A stretch of 64,000 bases of DNA, from the NCBI RefSeq assembly GCF_001742145.1, contig NZ_CP015749.1:62001-126000 (forward strand), given 5' to 3'. The stretch comes from Pectobacterium parmentieri (GTDB lineage Bacteria > Pseudomonadota > Gammaproteobacteria > Enterobacterales > Enterobacteriaceae). A program made the position numbers and the translations under genes. Shown piece by piece: positions 29,201-39,529 of the stretch; positions within the stretch are counted from its first letter, which is position 1, and every line of letters begins with the position of its first letter. The notes under the pieces were generated by a model, which was not told where the DNA came from, ran no database searches, and saw only the letters and a list, made by a program, of their open reading frames with translations.

Positions 29201-29589
29201 TGAAACGCCCTCCCGCAGCCTTTTGGTGGCGCGCACACCCGCATTGGAATGGTGAACTGCAACGGCGAACACCTTTTCGTCAATCGGCGAAAGATGAAGC
29301 GTACACCCTGTGGATCGCCGATGACGATGAAGAACCCGTTTTCATGGTGCAGGACGATGGCCCCAGCGGCTGGAAGCCAAACGATATTGCTCGTCCCGTT
29401 ACGCTGAACATGGCAGAAGGCGTCAGTGCCTGGATTGAGCCGGATTACCACGCCTTGTACCAACGGCTGGCAGAAGAAAAGCAGTGGGAACTGAGCTGGG
29501 TGAGCGCCCGCTTCGGCGAAATTCGCCTGCGTGAAGAAAAAGACTGGTACTGGCACCCGCTGTTGGGAGTGTTTGGCGCACTCAGTTGA
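26293..29589 (+). CDS. cas3: Cas2-Cas3 fusion helicase-nuclease
   Basis: A 1098-residue fusion found only in type I-F. Residues about 1-95 are a Cas2-like ferredoxin domain (MNILLISECN, DQFAERKGERSWQTAITLEGLNTL). An HD nuclease domain follows, with LFHDVGKANALF at residues 121-132 and YRHEWVS. The superfamily-2 helicase has Walker A STGRGKTFA, a DEPD Walker B (LVLDEPDD), motif III SSATLPP and motif VI QLAGRILRHRQ. It joins Cas1 for adaptation and is recruited to R-loops for degradation. The gene is followed at once by the degenerate mini-CRISPR described below. Confidence 0.97.
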   Translation: MNILLISECNKRALVETRRILDQFAERKGERSWQTAITLEGLNTLRKLLRKTARRNTAVACHWIRSTNHTELLWVVGNLRRFNAQGSVPTNTTSRDVLRTKDENPWHSAEVFSLLAAIAGLFHDVGKANALFQAGLSGTGPHSQPYRHEWVSLRLFQAFVGEQDDKAWLTMLSTITPEAEVALLATLQHDKPTFSDSPFRTLPPLAQTVAWLIVSHHRLPVFNKAVELAPNSSEPQLSFAETWLTDHTSAQWNAINHYKTHWTSSEREQNWQFPNGTPLRSAVWREKARKFAGRALKLPAFMYFSQLDQRLTVHLARLALMLADHHYSAGAATLGWQDITYPVWANTDRKTREYKQRLDEHCVGVGQNALLLGRSLPHLRDTLPAITRHKGFRQRSTHPRFRWQDRAFDLAGSIRETTKQHGFFGINMASTGRGKTFANARIMYGLSDEAIGCRFSVALGLRTLTLQTGDALRQRLKLDEDDLAVLIGSQAVQDLHEMRKENQQRQQNTPQTGSESADPLFSEHQYVRYDGSLDDGRLKAWLERSPTLHQLLSAPVLITTIDHLMPATEGLRGGHQIAPMLRLLTSDLVLDEPDDFGLEDLPALCRLVNWAGMLGSRVLLSSATLPPALIRALFDAYLDGRAAWQQAYGTPNAPLNVCCGWFDEFDCQHAQYGDVKDFMIKHDAFVHQRLKNLTKDELPLRFATIVPVSSPSKNADDVHLAVAQAIHPRILDLHSQHHQQHESGKTVSLGLVRMANIDPLVAATRQLLSIPSPPDTCIHYCVYHSQHPLAMRSYIEQRLDAALMRNDADALWQVEEIRQAIEKAPQQHHVFVVLATSVAEVGRDHDYDWAIVEPSSMRSLIQLAGRILRHRQDERYVPKTPNIYLLSHNIRALRGEDIAYCKPGFESQDDSLDTHDLHQLLQEKEYRHLSAAPRIVQPASFTKPLSLVALEHAVLGKTLLGLKNKKLDDLKRPPAAFWWRAHPHWNGELQRRTPFRQSAKDEAYTLWIADDDEEPVFMVQDDGPSGWKPNDIARPVTLNMAEGVSAWIEPDYHALYQRLAEEKQWELSWVSARFGEIRLREEKDWYWHPLLGVFGALS

Positions 29590-29675
29590 GTGCGCCACTG
29601 CCTGTACGGCAGTAATGTAAGATTAAAGCCACGAATGACTTTTCTTATTTCTAAGCTATCTGTATCGATAGGGCT
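29590..29675 (-). ncRNA. Degenerate two-repeat mini-CRISPR, putative CreR/CreA-like guide RNA
   Basis: Two repeat-like units, 29590-29617 and 29648-29675, flank a 30-nt pseudo-spacer (29618-29647). The left unit keeps the whole hairpin core ACTGCC-TGTAC-GGCAGT but has lost both ends. The right unit keeps the first ten bases (TTTCTAAGCT), and its stem is changed on both sides yet still pairs (CTATC with GATAG). In crRNA orientation (minus strand) the right unit supplies the 5' handle CTTAGAAA and the left the 3' hairpin, as in a normal Cas6f product. The pseudo-spacer matches 24 of 30 positions of the site at 29723-29752. The unit begins at the last base of the cas2-3 stop codon. Confidence 0.8.
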
Positions 29676-29678
29676 TGC

Positions 29679-29708
29679 ATGATACACATTCATACGCTTA
29701 TGCTTCAA
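29679..29708 (-). promoter_or_regulatory. Minus-strand promoter for the mini-CRISPR
   Basis: On the minus strand TTGAAG (29708-29703), an 18-bp spacer and TATCAT (29684-29679) match four and five of six bases of the sigma-70 hexamers. Transcription would start at about 29672, at the edge of the first degenerate repeat, so the guide RNA can be made independently of the cas operon. This is a sequence prediction. Confidence 0.6.
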
Positions 29709-29722
29709 TCACTGAAGAAATA

Positions 29723-29754
29723 TAAAAATAAAGAGACAAATGTCTTTTCTTAGG
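29723..29754 (+). promoter_or_regulatory. Pseudo-protospacer targeted by the mini-CRISPR guide
   Basis: Bases 29723-29752 match the pseudo-spacer without gaps at 24 of 30 positions. Counted from the PAM side, positions 1-9 are all identical and mismatches fall at 10, 15, 18, 19, 25 and 27. Bases 29753-29754 (GG on the plus strand) give the type I-F 5'-CC PAM on the correct strand and side. The site lies in the only non-coding promoter-sized region upstream of the 53-codon ORF and csy1, so Cascade binding without full pairing would be expected to block transcription rather than cut. Confidence 0.75.
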
Positions 29755-29814
29755 TTGAATGAAATCTTCAGCTATCATGCTCGTATAGTGCAAGCTTTAA
29801 GCAGGTCGCAGCAT

Positions 29815-29976
29815 ATGAAACGATTAAACGTTATTGGATTAGCAGTGTTATTGGCCGCTATTTTGGTTGTCATCCTTTGTATGAAGCCCATAACTATGTA
29901 TATCAATAACCAAGCGGACAGCTCAGCAAAGGGACAACAATTCTCAATTTTTTCTATAACAATCAATCGAAACTAG
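29815..29976 (+). CDS. Small hydrophobic protein between cas2-3 and csy1 (53 aa)
   Basis: A 53-codon frame starting MKRLNVIGLAVLLAAIL, with AGG nine bases upstream of the ATG and its stop 40 bp before csy1. Residues about 6-24 form one strongly hydrophobic segment (VIGLAVLLAAILVVILCMK), followed by a polar tail, so it is a likely single-pass membrane peptide. Nothing at this place is part of the standard I-F operon. Its position directly downstream of the Cascade target suggests either a leader ORF of the csy transcript or a toxin kept silent by the guide, as in CreTA modules. An upstream in-frame ATG at 29740 is less likely because it lies inside the target site. Confidence 0.55.
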   Translation: MKRLNVIGLAVLLAAILVVILCMKPITMYINNQADSSAKGQQFSIFSITINRN

Positions 29977-29992
29977 AAGAAAGTTCATGTAA

Positions 29993-33871
<3,879 letters not shown>

Positions 33872-34275
33872 CCCTTTGGTAGCGGCCAACTGCAAGCTAT
33901 TGATTGTTAATTGCAGTTGGTCGTCTTAATAAAAAAGGGGTTTTCGAAAAAAATATATTTTCTTTAATAATCTGGCGATTAGTGTGAAAACCTAACCGTT
34001 CACTGTCGCATCGATGGATTATTCATCGTCTCAAGCACCCGCGTCTGGCTATTATCGAGGTAGTGCTGCTCTGGTGCTCAATGCGTTATGGCCCTTTAAT
34101 AACGTATTATTGTTGCCTCTTTTCGTGACGCTTTTACGTAACTGGATTTTTTGATTGGGTGAGAAATTACAATTTTGACGTTATTAATATTTAAAAATCG
34201 TCATTTTTCCGTTAAGGTACTCTTACAGGGAAATAATTCGTTGGCTTAAGTAAAATTCAAGGGAGTGAGATCACG
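33872..34275. other. Intergenic region between cas6f and the effector island
   Basis: Apart from the inverted repeat listed separately, I see no gene. The sequence becomes strongly AT-rich from about 33925, which marks the left boundary of the effector/immunity island. The upstream promoter and the AGGGAG ribosome site (about 34260) of the effector gene lie at its right end. Confidence 0.5.
33886..33920 (+). terminator. Hairpin after cas6f
   Basis: CCAACTGCAA (33886-33895) and TTGCAGTTGG (33911-33920) form a perfect 10-bp stem with a 15-base loop, 15 bp after the cas6f stop. The following TCGTCTTA is only weakly T-rich, so it is a possible but not classical terminator of the cas operon. Confidence 0.5.
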
Positions 34276-35136
34276 GTGAAATACGATCCGGTGTTAAAAA
34301 CGCTTGTTGATGATGATTATCGGCTAGAGGATCATCTTGATTTTAAAAAGCAGCATGCAGATATCAACGATCAAAAATTACGTGCTCAACTAAATGAAAT
34401 AAATGATGATAATATTCATGCCATATTGACTGCGCAGGAAGCAACGTATTTTTTAAAAACATTGTGTACGCCAAATCCTAATCAATCGTGGAAAACGGCC
34501 ATATTTGGCTGTACTGACCCTGTATCATCGTTTGCCGGTAATATTGCAGAGGCTGTGTCTGTGAGCCGAATTTTGATGGAGATAAAAGGATTCGGCGTAA
34601 AGGCAACTGAATATATTGGAAAAGATGGCAATAAATATATAAAACTATCTGGGTATCCTGGGGTAAGGAAATATTTAAATGCCACTAGATATTTAAATAT
34701 TAGTCATAAAATAGTAGATATAGGGATAGGGACGAAAGGTATCGAAAGCGGTATTGCGGCTGGTGCAAGATTATGTATTATTTTTTCAGCGGCTTACCGA
34801 ACCATTGAGTTAATGTTTAAAGATGAATACGCATTAACCGATTTCTTTGTTAATTTAACGATGGATGCCGCAAAATTAGCGATATCGATTGGAGTTGCAT
34901 GGGGGGCGAAAACGGCAGCTACCTCGGTAATGGTAGCCACAGGAGGCAGTGTTATTATTATTGCTTGTGGTGTATTCGCATTAGGGGTCATTGTCAGCTT
35001 TTCATTACTCTGGTTAGATGATAGGTATAAAATAAGTGAGACGATAATAAATAACTTAAAATCACATAGATCACAATATACCCCATACCATCCAGACCAG
35101 TTCTTTAATACCTGGGGGAGGTACAGTCGTGGTTAA
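34276..35136 (+). CDS. Putative membrane-active type VI effector
   Basis: A 286-residue protein with a GTG start after AGGGAG. The N-terminal 90 residues are charged and soluble. The middle holds the motif SGYPGVRKYLNATRYLNISHKIVDIGIG (about 123-150), which I recall from enterobacterial polymorphic-toxin-like proteins, though I cannot name the family. From about 155 to 250 come three or four hydrophobic helices rich in Gly and Ala, the layout of pore-forming domains. It is followed by tandem small membrane proteins, the first overlapping it by eight bases, and an orphan hcp lies at the far end. The best reading is an Hcp-delivered inner-membrane toxin with cognate immunity; activity is inferred. 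Confidence 0.55.
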   Translation: MKYDPVLKTLVDDDYRLEDHLDFKKQHADINDQKLRAQLNEINDDNIHAILTAQEATYFLKTLCTPNPNQSWKTAIFGCTDPVSSFAGNIAEAVSVSRILMEIKGFGVKATEYIGKDGNKYIKLSGYPGVRKYLNATRYLNISHKIVDIGIGTKGIESGIAAGARLCIIFSAAYRTIELMFKDEYALTDFFVNLTMDAAKLAISIGVAWGAKTAATSVMVATGGSVIIIACGVFALGVIVSFSLLWLDDRYKISETIINNLKSHRSQYTPYHPDQFFNTWGRYSRG

Positions 35137-35533
35137 GGTTAACAGGCCATTAGTGGGCGCATTTGCAATTTTTATTTTTCTATTGACATGTTTTACTGGT
35201 TGGTTTTCTTTTAATTCATATTTGGATTTTTTACAGTTAACTGATGTAATTGTTTTTTCATGGAAAGTTGGGTTGATGGTTTTTTGTTCACCATTGCTAT
35301 TCTATTTTTCATATTTATTCCTTTATTCTGTAGTGAATAATGAAGTGGCTAGAATTAATAATAAACTTGGAGGGGGGTTGGTTATAATAATGATTATTGG
35401 GGGCGTAATTAGCTTGTTTTCATCTCTGTATATATCTTATAGCCTAAATGAGTTGGGCTATGAAGTCTGCCCTAAGACATCCTGGATGTCTCCAAATAAA
35501 TATGTAAAAAACATTGATCTTTGTAAAGAATAA
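35129..35533 (+). CDS. Putative immunity protein, tandem copy 1 (DUF1240-like)
   Basis: A 134-residue membrane protein read from a GTG start after GGGGAGG, overlapping the effector stop by eight bases, which couples their translation. Three hydrophobic segments (about 8-28, 42-70, 85-105) are followed by the tail CPKTSWMSPNKYVKNIDLCKE, whose two cysteines recur in every copy and could form a disulfide outside the membrane. I believe the family is DUF1240, recalled and not searched. Being the effector-coupled copy, it is the likeliest cognate immunity protein. Confidence 0.65.
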   Translation: MVKVNRPLVGAFAIFIFLLTCFTGWFSFNSYLDFLQLTDVIVFSWKVGLMVFCSPLLFYFSYLFLYSVVNNEVARINNKLGGGLVIIMIIGGVISLFSSLYISYSLNELGYEVCPKTSWMSPNKYVKNIDLCKE

Positions 35534-35578
35534 AATAGTACGAAAGTATGATATTCCATGCCTGGGGGAGATACAGCC

Positions 35579-35986
35579 GTGGTTAAAGTAAATAGGCCAT
35601 TAATTGGTTCGTTTGCATTATTTCTTTTTCTTGCTTCTTGTTGGGGATGTTGGTTCTCTTTAAGCGGATACTTAGCTTTCTTTGAATCAAATGATGTAAT
35701 TATCTTCTCATGGAAAGTTGGTGTCCTGATATTCGCTGCACCACTATTGTTCTATTTTTCATATCTGGCTTTTTATTCTGTAATAAAAAACGAACCTGCA
35801 AAGATGAATAATAAATTAGCAAATATATTAGCAATGATAGCTATCTTTGGCGCGGTGGTTAGTTTGTTTTTATCAATATATGTATCATATGATCTTAACA
35901 TTCAAAGTTATAAAATGTGTCCAAAAATATCCTGGATGGATCCCAATAAGTATGTGAAAGATATTGTTTTCTGTGATAAATGGTAA
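35579..35986 (+). CDS. Putative immunity protein, tandem copy 2
   Basis: A 135-residue paralogue of copy 1. I placed the start at the GTG in the conserved context GTGGTTAAAGTAAATAGGCC, preceded by GGGGAG; an ATG at 35558 would lie upstream of that ribosome site. Three membrane segments and the tail CPKISWMDPNKYVKDIVFCDKW are conserved. It follows copy 1 by 45 bp. Confidence 0.6.
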   Translation: MVKVNRPLIGSFALFLFLASCWGCWFSLSGYLAFFESNDVIIFSWKVGVLIFAAPLLFYFSYLAFYSVIKNEPAKMNNKLANILAMIAIFGAVVSLFLSIYVSYDLNIQSYKMCPKISWMDPNKYVKDIVFCDKW

Positions 35987-36032
35987 AGATTATCTAATAG
36001 GTTGTTATTTTTATGCCTGTGGAGGATTGTTC

Positions 36033-36440
36033 GTGTTTAAAATAAATCGGCCGCTATTTTTCTCATTCTCAGTGCTGGTTTTTATAATTACATGCTGGGG
36101 AATCTGGTTTTCTTTTAATGGTTATTGGGGTTTGTTTAGACTAAGCGATATAATTATCTTTTCATGGAAGGTCGGGATACTTATTTTTGGTTCGCCAATG
36201 TTGTTTTATTTTTCTTATTTAGGGTTTTACATGGCAATAAAAAACAAACCGATAGGAATGTATGGAACATTAACAAATGTATGTGGTTATTTGTTTTTTA
36301 TTGGTGTGGTGATTAGTTTTATTGCATCTATGTATATTTCTTTTAATTTTAGAAGTTATGGGTATGAATTATGTCCTAAGAACTCTTGGATGGATCCCAA
36401 TAAGTATGTGAAAAGCATTGTTCTCTGTGATGAATGGTAA
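36033..36440 (+). CDS. Putative immunity protein, tandem copy 3
   Basis: A 135-residue paralogue starting GTGTTTAAAATAAATCGG after GGAGG. The tail FRSYGYELCPKNSWMDPNKY is shared with copy 5, while the N-terminal part differs from copy 5. It follows copy 2 by 46 bp; the longer frame beginning at 35964 overlaps copy 2 and is not supported. Confidence 0.6.
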   Translation: MFKINRPLFFSFSVLVFIITCWGIWFSFNGYWGLFRLSDIIIFSWKVGILIFGSPMLFYFSYLGFYMAIKNKPIGMYGTLTNVCGYLFFIGVVISFIASMYISFNFRSYGYELCPKNSWMDPNKYVKSIVLCDEW

Positions 36441-36491
36441 ATAACAAAAATATCTAGTGGTTTTTATTTTCCTACCAAGGGAGAGTCAGTC

Positions 36492-36896
36492 GTGGTTAAA
36501 ATAAATAGGCCATTATTTTTCTCATTTTCATTGTTTGCTTTTATCCTTTCATGTTGGGGTGGATGGTTTTCTTTAAGCGGATATATTGATTTTTTTAATC
36601 TAAGCGATGTTGTTTTATTTTCATGGAAACTGGGGGGGATGATTTTTTTAGTGCCTATAGTATTGCAATTCTCTCATTTTTCCCTTTTCTCTGCGATAAA
36701 AAACAAGCCTATTAAAATGAATAATAAAATTTCAAATGTATTGGTTATATTTGCTATTCTGGGGGCTGTGATTAGTTTTTTTTCATCTCTTTATATCTCT
36801 TATAGCCTAAATGAGCTAGGGTATGAAGTCTGTCCTAAGACGTCCTGGATGTCTCCGAATAAATATGTAAAAAATATTGTTCTTTGTAAAGAATAA
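36492..36896 (+). CDS. Putative immunity protein, tandem copy 4
   Basis: A 134-residue paralogue with a GTG start after AAGGGAGA. Its C-terminal part (SYSLNELGYEVCPKTSWMSP) is nearly the same as in copy 1, whereas its N-terminal half (SGYIDFFNLS) resembles the broken copy 6. This mosaic pattern suggests gene conversion within the tandem array. Confidence 0.6.
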   Translation: MVKINRPLFFSFSLFAFILSCWGGWFSLSGYIDFFNLSDVVLFSWKLGGMIFLVPIVLQFSHFSLFSAIKNKPIKMNNKISNVLVIFAILGAVISFFSSLYISYSLNELGYEVCPKTSWMSPNKYVKNIVLCKE

Positions 36897-36943
36897 ATAA
36901 TGATAAGAGAATATGCTTTTTCATGCTTGGGGGAGGTACAGCC

Positions 36944-37351
36944 GTGGTTAAGGTTAACAGGCCATTAGTGGGCGCATTTGCAATTTTTATTTTTCTATTG
37001 ACATGTTTTACTGGTTGGTTTTCTTTTAATTCATATTTGGATTTTTTACAGTTAAATGACACGATAGTCTTTTCATGGAAAGTTGGGTTAATGGTATTTG
37101 GTTCTCCTTTGCTATTCTATTTTTCATATTTATTTTTTTATTCTGCAATAAATAATGAAGTGGCGAAAATAAATAATAAACTTGGAGGGGGGTTATTTAT
37201 AATAATGATAGTTGGTGCTATCATTAGTTTGTTCTCATCTTTCTACATATCTTATAATTTTAGAAGTTATGGGTATGAATTATGTCCTAAGAACTCTTGG
37301 ATGGCTCCCAATAAATATGTGAAAAAAATTACTCTCTGTGATGAATGGTAA
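36944..37351 (+). CDS. Putative immunity protein, tandem copy 5
   Basis: A 135-residue paralogue with a GTG start after GGGGGAGG. The first 100 or so bases are identical to copy 1 (through PLVGAFAIFIFLLTCFTGWF), while the C-terminus matches copy 3 (FRSYGYELCPKNSWM). It is therefore a recombinant of two neighbours or the result of a block duplication. Confidence 0.6.
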   Translation: MVKVNRPLVGAFAIFIFLLTCFTGWFSFNSYLDFLQLNDTIVFSWKVGLMVFGSPLLFYFSYLFFYSAINNEVAKINNKLGGGLFIIMIVGAIISLFSSFYISYNFRSYGYELCPKNSWMAPNKYVKKITLCDEW

Positions 37352-37402
37352 ATAACAAAAATATCTAGTAGTTTTTATTTTCCTACCAAGGAAGAATCAA
37401 TC

Positions 37403-37800
37403 GTGGTTAAGATAAATAGACCGTTTTTTTCATATATTCAGTTTTTATTATTTCATGCTGGGGAGGATGGTTCTCTTTACGCGGCTATATTGATTTCTTT
37501 AATCTGAGTCATGTTGTTTCATTTTCATGGAAACTCGGGGTGATAATTTTTCTCGTTCCAATCGTGTTCCAGTTTTCTTGTTTTGGCTTTTTTTCTGCGA
37601 TGAAAAATAGACCGATTAAAATGAATGATAAAATCTCAAATGCATTGGTCATTTTTGCTATTTTTGGTGCCGTGGTGAGTTTGATTTTATCTATGTATAT
37701 CTCTTATAGTCTTCATGTTCAGGGTTATAAAGTTTGTCCCAAGAACTCATGGATAGCTCCCAGTAAATATGTAAGAGATATTATTCTTTGTAAAGAATAG
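37403..37800 (+). pseudogene. Frameshifted immunity paralogue, copy 6
   Basis: The conserved GTG start and the residues KINRP are present, but the frame is lost in the run of seven T at about 37424-37430. One added T restores the expected SCWGGWFSLRGYIDFFNLS and joins it to the intact downstream part (IIFLVPIVFQFSCF through CPKNSWIAPSKYVRDIILCKE). As read, translation would stop near 37505. It may be a dead copy, a phase-variable homopolymer or a sequencing error. Confidence 0.7.
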
Positions 37801-37837
37801 ATTGATAATTATTTTATGATTAAATATGGAGTTATTC

Positions 37838-38242
37838 GTGGTTAAAGTAAATAGACCATTTATTGGAGCGTTTTCTGTTTTTATTTTATGCCTTTCCTGC
37901 TGGGGAACTTGGTTTTCTTTAAGTGAGTATTTATCATTTTTTAAATCAAATGATGTGATTGTTTTTTCATGGAGAGTTGGGGTTGCTATCTTTGGAGTAC
38001 CGTTGTCATTCTATTTTTCATATGCTTGTTTTTTTTCTGCGATAAAAAATGAGCATGTGAAGATCAATAATAAATTAGGCGAGTGGTTGGTTAAGTTTCT
38101 TATCTTCGGTGCTGTGGTTAGTTTGTTTTCATCATCGTATATATCATACAGCCTTAGTCATCAGGGGTATAAAACCTGCCCTAAAATATCCTGGATGGAT
38201 CCCAATAAATATGTGAAAGATATCACTCTTTGCGATAAATGA
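37838..38242 (+). CDS. Putative immunity protein, tandem copy 7
   Basis: A 134-residue paralogue and the last of the tandem row. GGAG lies six bases before the GTG at 37838; an ATG at 37826 is also in frame. It ends CPKISWMDPNKYVKDITLCDK, like copy 2. Its stop is 52 bp from the end of the convergent hcp gene. Confidence 0.6.
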   Translation: MVKVNRPFIGAFSVFILCLSCWGTWFSLSEYLSFFKSNDVIVFSWRVGVAIFGVPLSFYFSYACFFSAIKNEHVKINNKLGEWLVKFLIFGAVVSLFSSSYISYSLSHQGYKTCPKISWMDPNKYVKDITLCDK

Positions 38243-38294
38243 TAACTAACAAGCACAACGAATAAGATGTGCTTGTTATCAAAGGTCATAAATC

Positions 38295-38774
38295 CTAGAG
38301 GCTCATTTCCTCCCAGATACTGTAACCCGATGTTCCTGCAATCTTATGGTTCCATGCGATGGTTTTGTATTTTAGCTGGACTTTTTCATACGGCATGATT
38401 TCATTGTTATCGATGACGTGCGGATAGACACAGGTGACATCGACAATGTTCGCATCCGTTAATGTAACTTCATAATAAAGTTCTAATTGCCCTGCGGAAT
38501 TGACGCGGTAAAAATAGAATGTGACATCCACCTTTTCATTATAAGAGATTGCCATCCCTAATAATGGGGACGATTTGTCGATTGGCTTAACAAAATTAAT
38601 TGGGTGATGGGCAACATTTTGATCGCGGCTGATACTGTGGTTTAAGCCTAATACTTGTATTTGATCTTCATGACCAGTTTGGTAGCGATTGCCAATTGAG
38701 TCAAGCGTTGAGCAACCGGATGATATTAAACCCTGTTTTTGACCATTAATGCTGGCATAAATCAAATTAGCCAT
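38295..38774 (-). CDS. hcp: Hcp family type VI secretion protein
   Basis: Hcp of 159 residues forms the hexameric rings of the type VI inner tube and also carries small effectors. The family stretches are clear: MANLIYASINGQKQGLISSGCSTLDSIGNRYQTGHEDQI, QNVAHHPINFVKPIDKSSPLLGMAI and the C-terminal IAGTSGYSIWEEMSL. No other type VI structural gene is visible in the window, so this is an orphan copy serving a system elsewhere. It is convergent with the immunity row, which links that island to type VI secretion. Confidence 0.93.
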   Translation of the reverse strand: MANLIYASINGQKQGLISSGCSTLDSIGNRYQTGHEDQIQVLGLNHSISRDQNVAHHPINFVKPIDKSSPLLGMAISYNEKVDVTFYFYRVNSAGQLELYYEVTLTDANIVDVTCVYPHVIDNNEIMPYEKVQLKYKTIAWNHKIAGTSGYSIWEEMSL

Positions 38775-38892
38775 ATCAAATCCTTATGAAAATAATTATA
38801 AATAAGCTGACTGATAATATATCGGCCGTCAGCCCGGAAATAATACGGTTAATGTGGCATCAAAGCAAAGCGATCTCTCATAAATGGAGGGT

Positions 38893-39396
38893 TTATGCCG
38901 AAGTCGTATTCATCTCTCGCCAGTTTAGCCAGATCCGCATATCAAATTCCAACTGATGGTAGTCAGGGTCCATATGGCAACAGAGTTGGTAGAATGCCTT
39001 GTTATGATCTTTTTCTTTGAGGTGGGCGAGTTCGTGTATCACGATCATGCGTAGGAAATCTTCTGGCCCGTCACGAAATAGCGTCGCGATTCTAATTTCG
39101 TTGTTGGACTTTAATTTTCCACCTTGTACACGTGCCACAAAGGTATTGGTGCCCAGCGTCCCTTTTATCGGATTCTGTTTATTGTCGTAAAGCACCTTGG
39201 ATATCGCAGGCGCATTCTTCAAATATCGCTGCTTTAACTCTGCGACAAATTGATAGAGCAACTTATCACTCTGGATGTGATGGCGATCGGGATATCTTTT
39301 TTCCAGCCACAGGCCGAGCTTGCCTTGCTCAACGAGGGTTTGAGCTTGTGCGACAATCGCAGGGGGATAACCATTTAGGTAGCGTAACGTAGTCAT
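38893..39396 (-). CDS. YgjP-like zinc metallopeptidase (DUF45)
   Basis: A 167-residue protein with the zinc motif VIHELAHLKEKDHNKAFYQL (HExxH plus a downstream His), followed by the conserved C-terminal MDPDYHQLEFDMRIWLNW. This matches the YgjP/DUF45 metallopeptidase family, often found alone in enterobacteria. The physiological substrate is unknown. It lies at the right edge of the AT-rich island but has ordinary base composition. Confidence 0.8.
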   Translation of the reverse strand: MTTLRYLNGYPPAIVAQAQTLVEQGKLGLWLEKRYPDRHHIQSDKLLYQFVAELKQRYLKNAPAISKVLYDNKQNPIKGTLGTNTFVARVQGGKLKSNNEIRIATLFRDGPEDFLRMIVIHELAHLKEKDHNKAFYQLCCHMDPDYHQLEFDMRIWLNWREMNTTSA

Positions 39397-39462
39397 GAAC
39401 GTTCTGATTAGTACAATACAAAGAAACGAATCCCTAACCGTAACAGCGGCTAAGCGAAAATA

Positions 39463-39516
39463 AAAGCCACACGTTAAGCGAATTCACAACGGTGAGTCGG
39501 TTAAACCTGTGGCTTT
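39463..39516 (-). terminator. Intrinsic terminator downstream of tyrB
   Basis: On the minus strand AAAGCCAC (39516-39509) pairs with GTGGCTTTT (39470 down to 39462), followed by a T-rich run. The loop is long (about 38 bases) with possible inner pairing. It begins 14 bp after the tyrB stop. Confidence 0.65.
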
Positions 39517-39529
39517 ATCATTTTACGGT

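Noticed and set aside
33998..34025. A CRISPR-repeat-like stretch (GTTCACTGTCGCATCGATGG) after cas6f, on the plus strand
   Set aside because: Eight leading bases match the repeat, but the stem is lost, only about 17 of 28 positions agree, and no second repeat lies 60 bp to either side.
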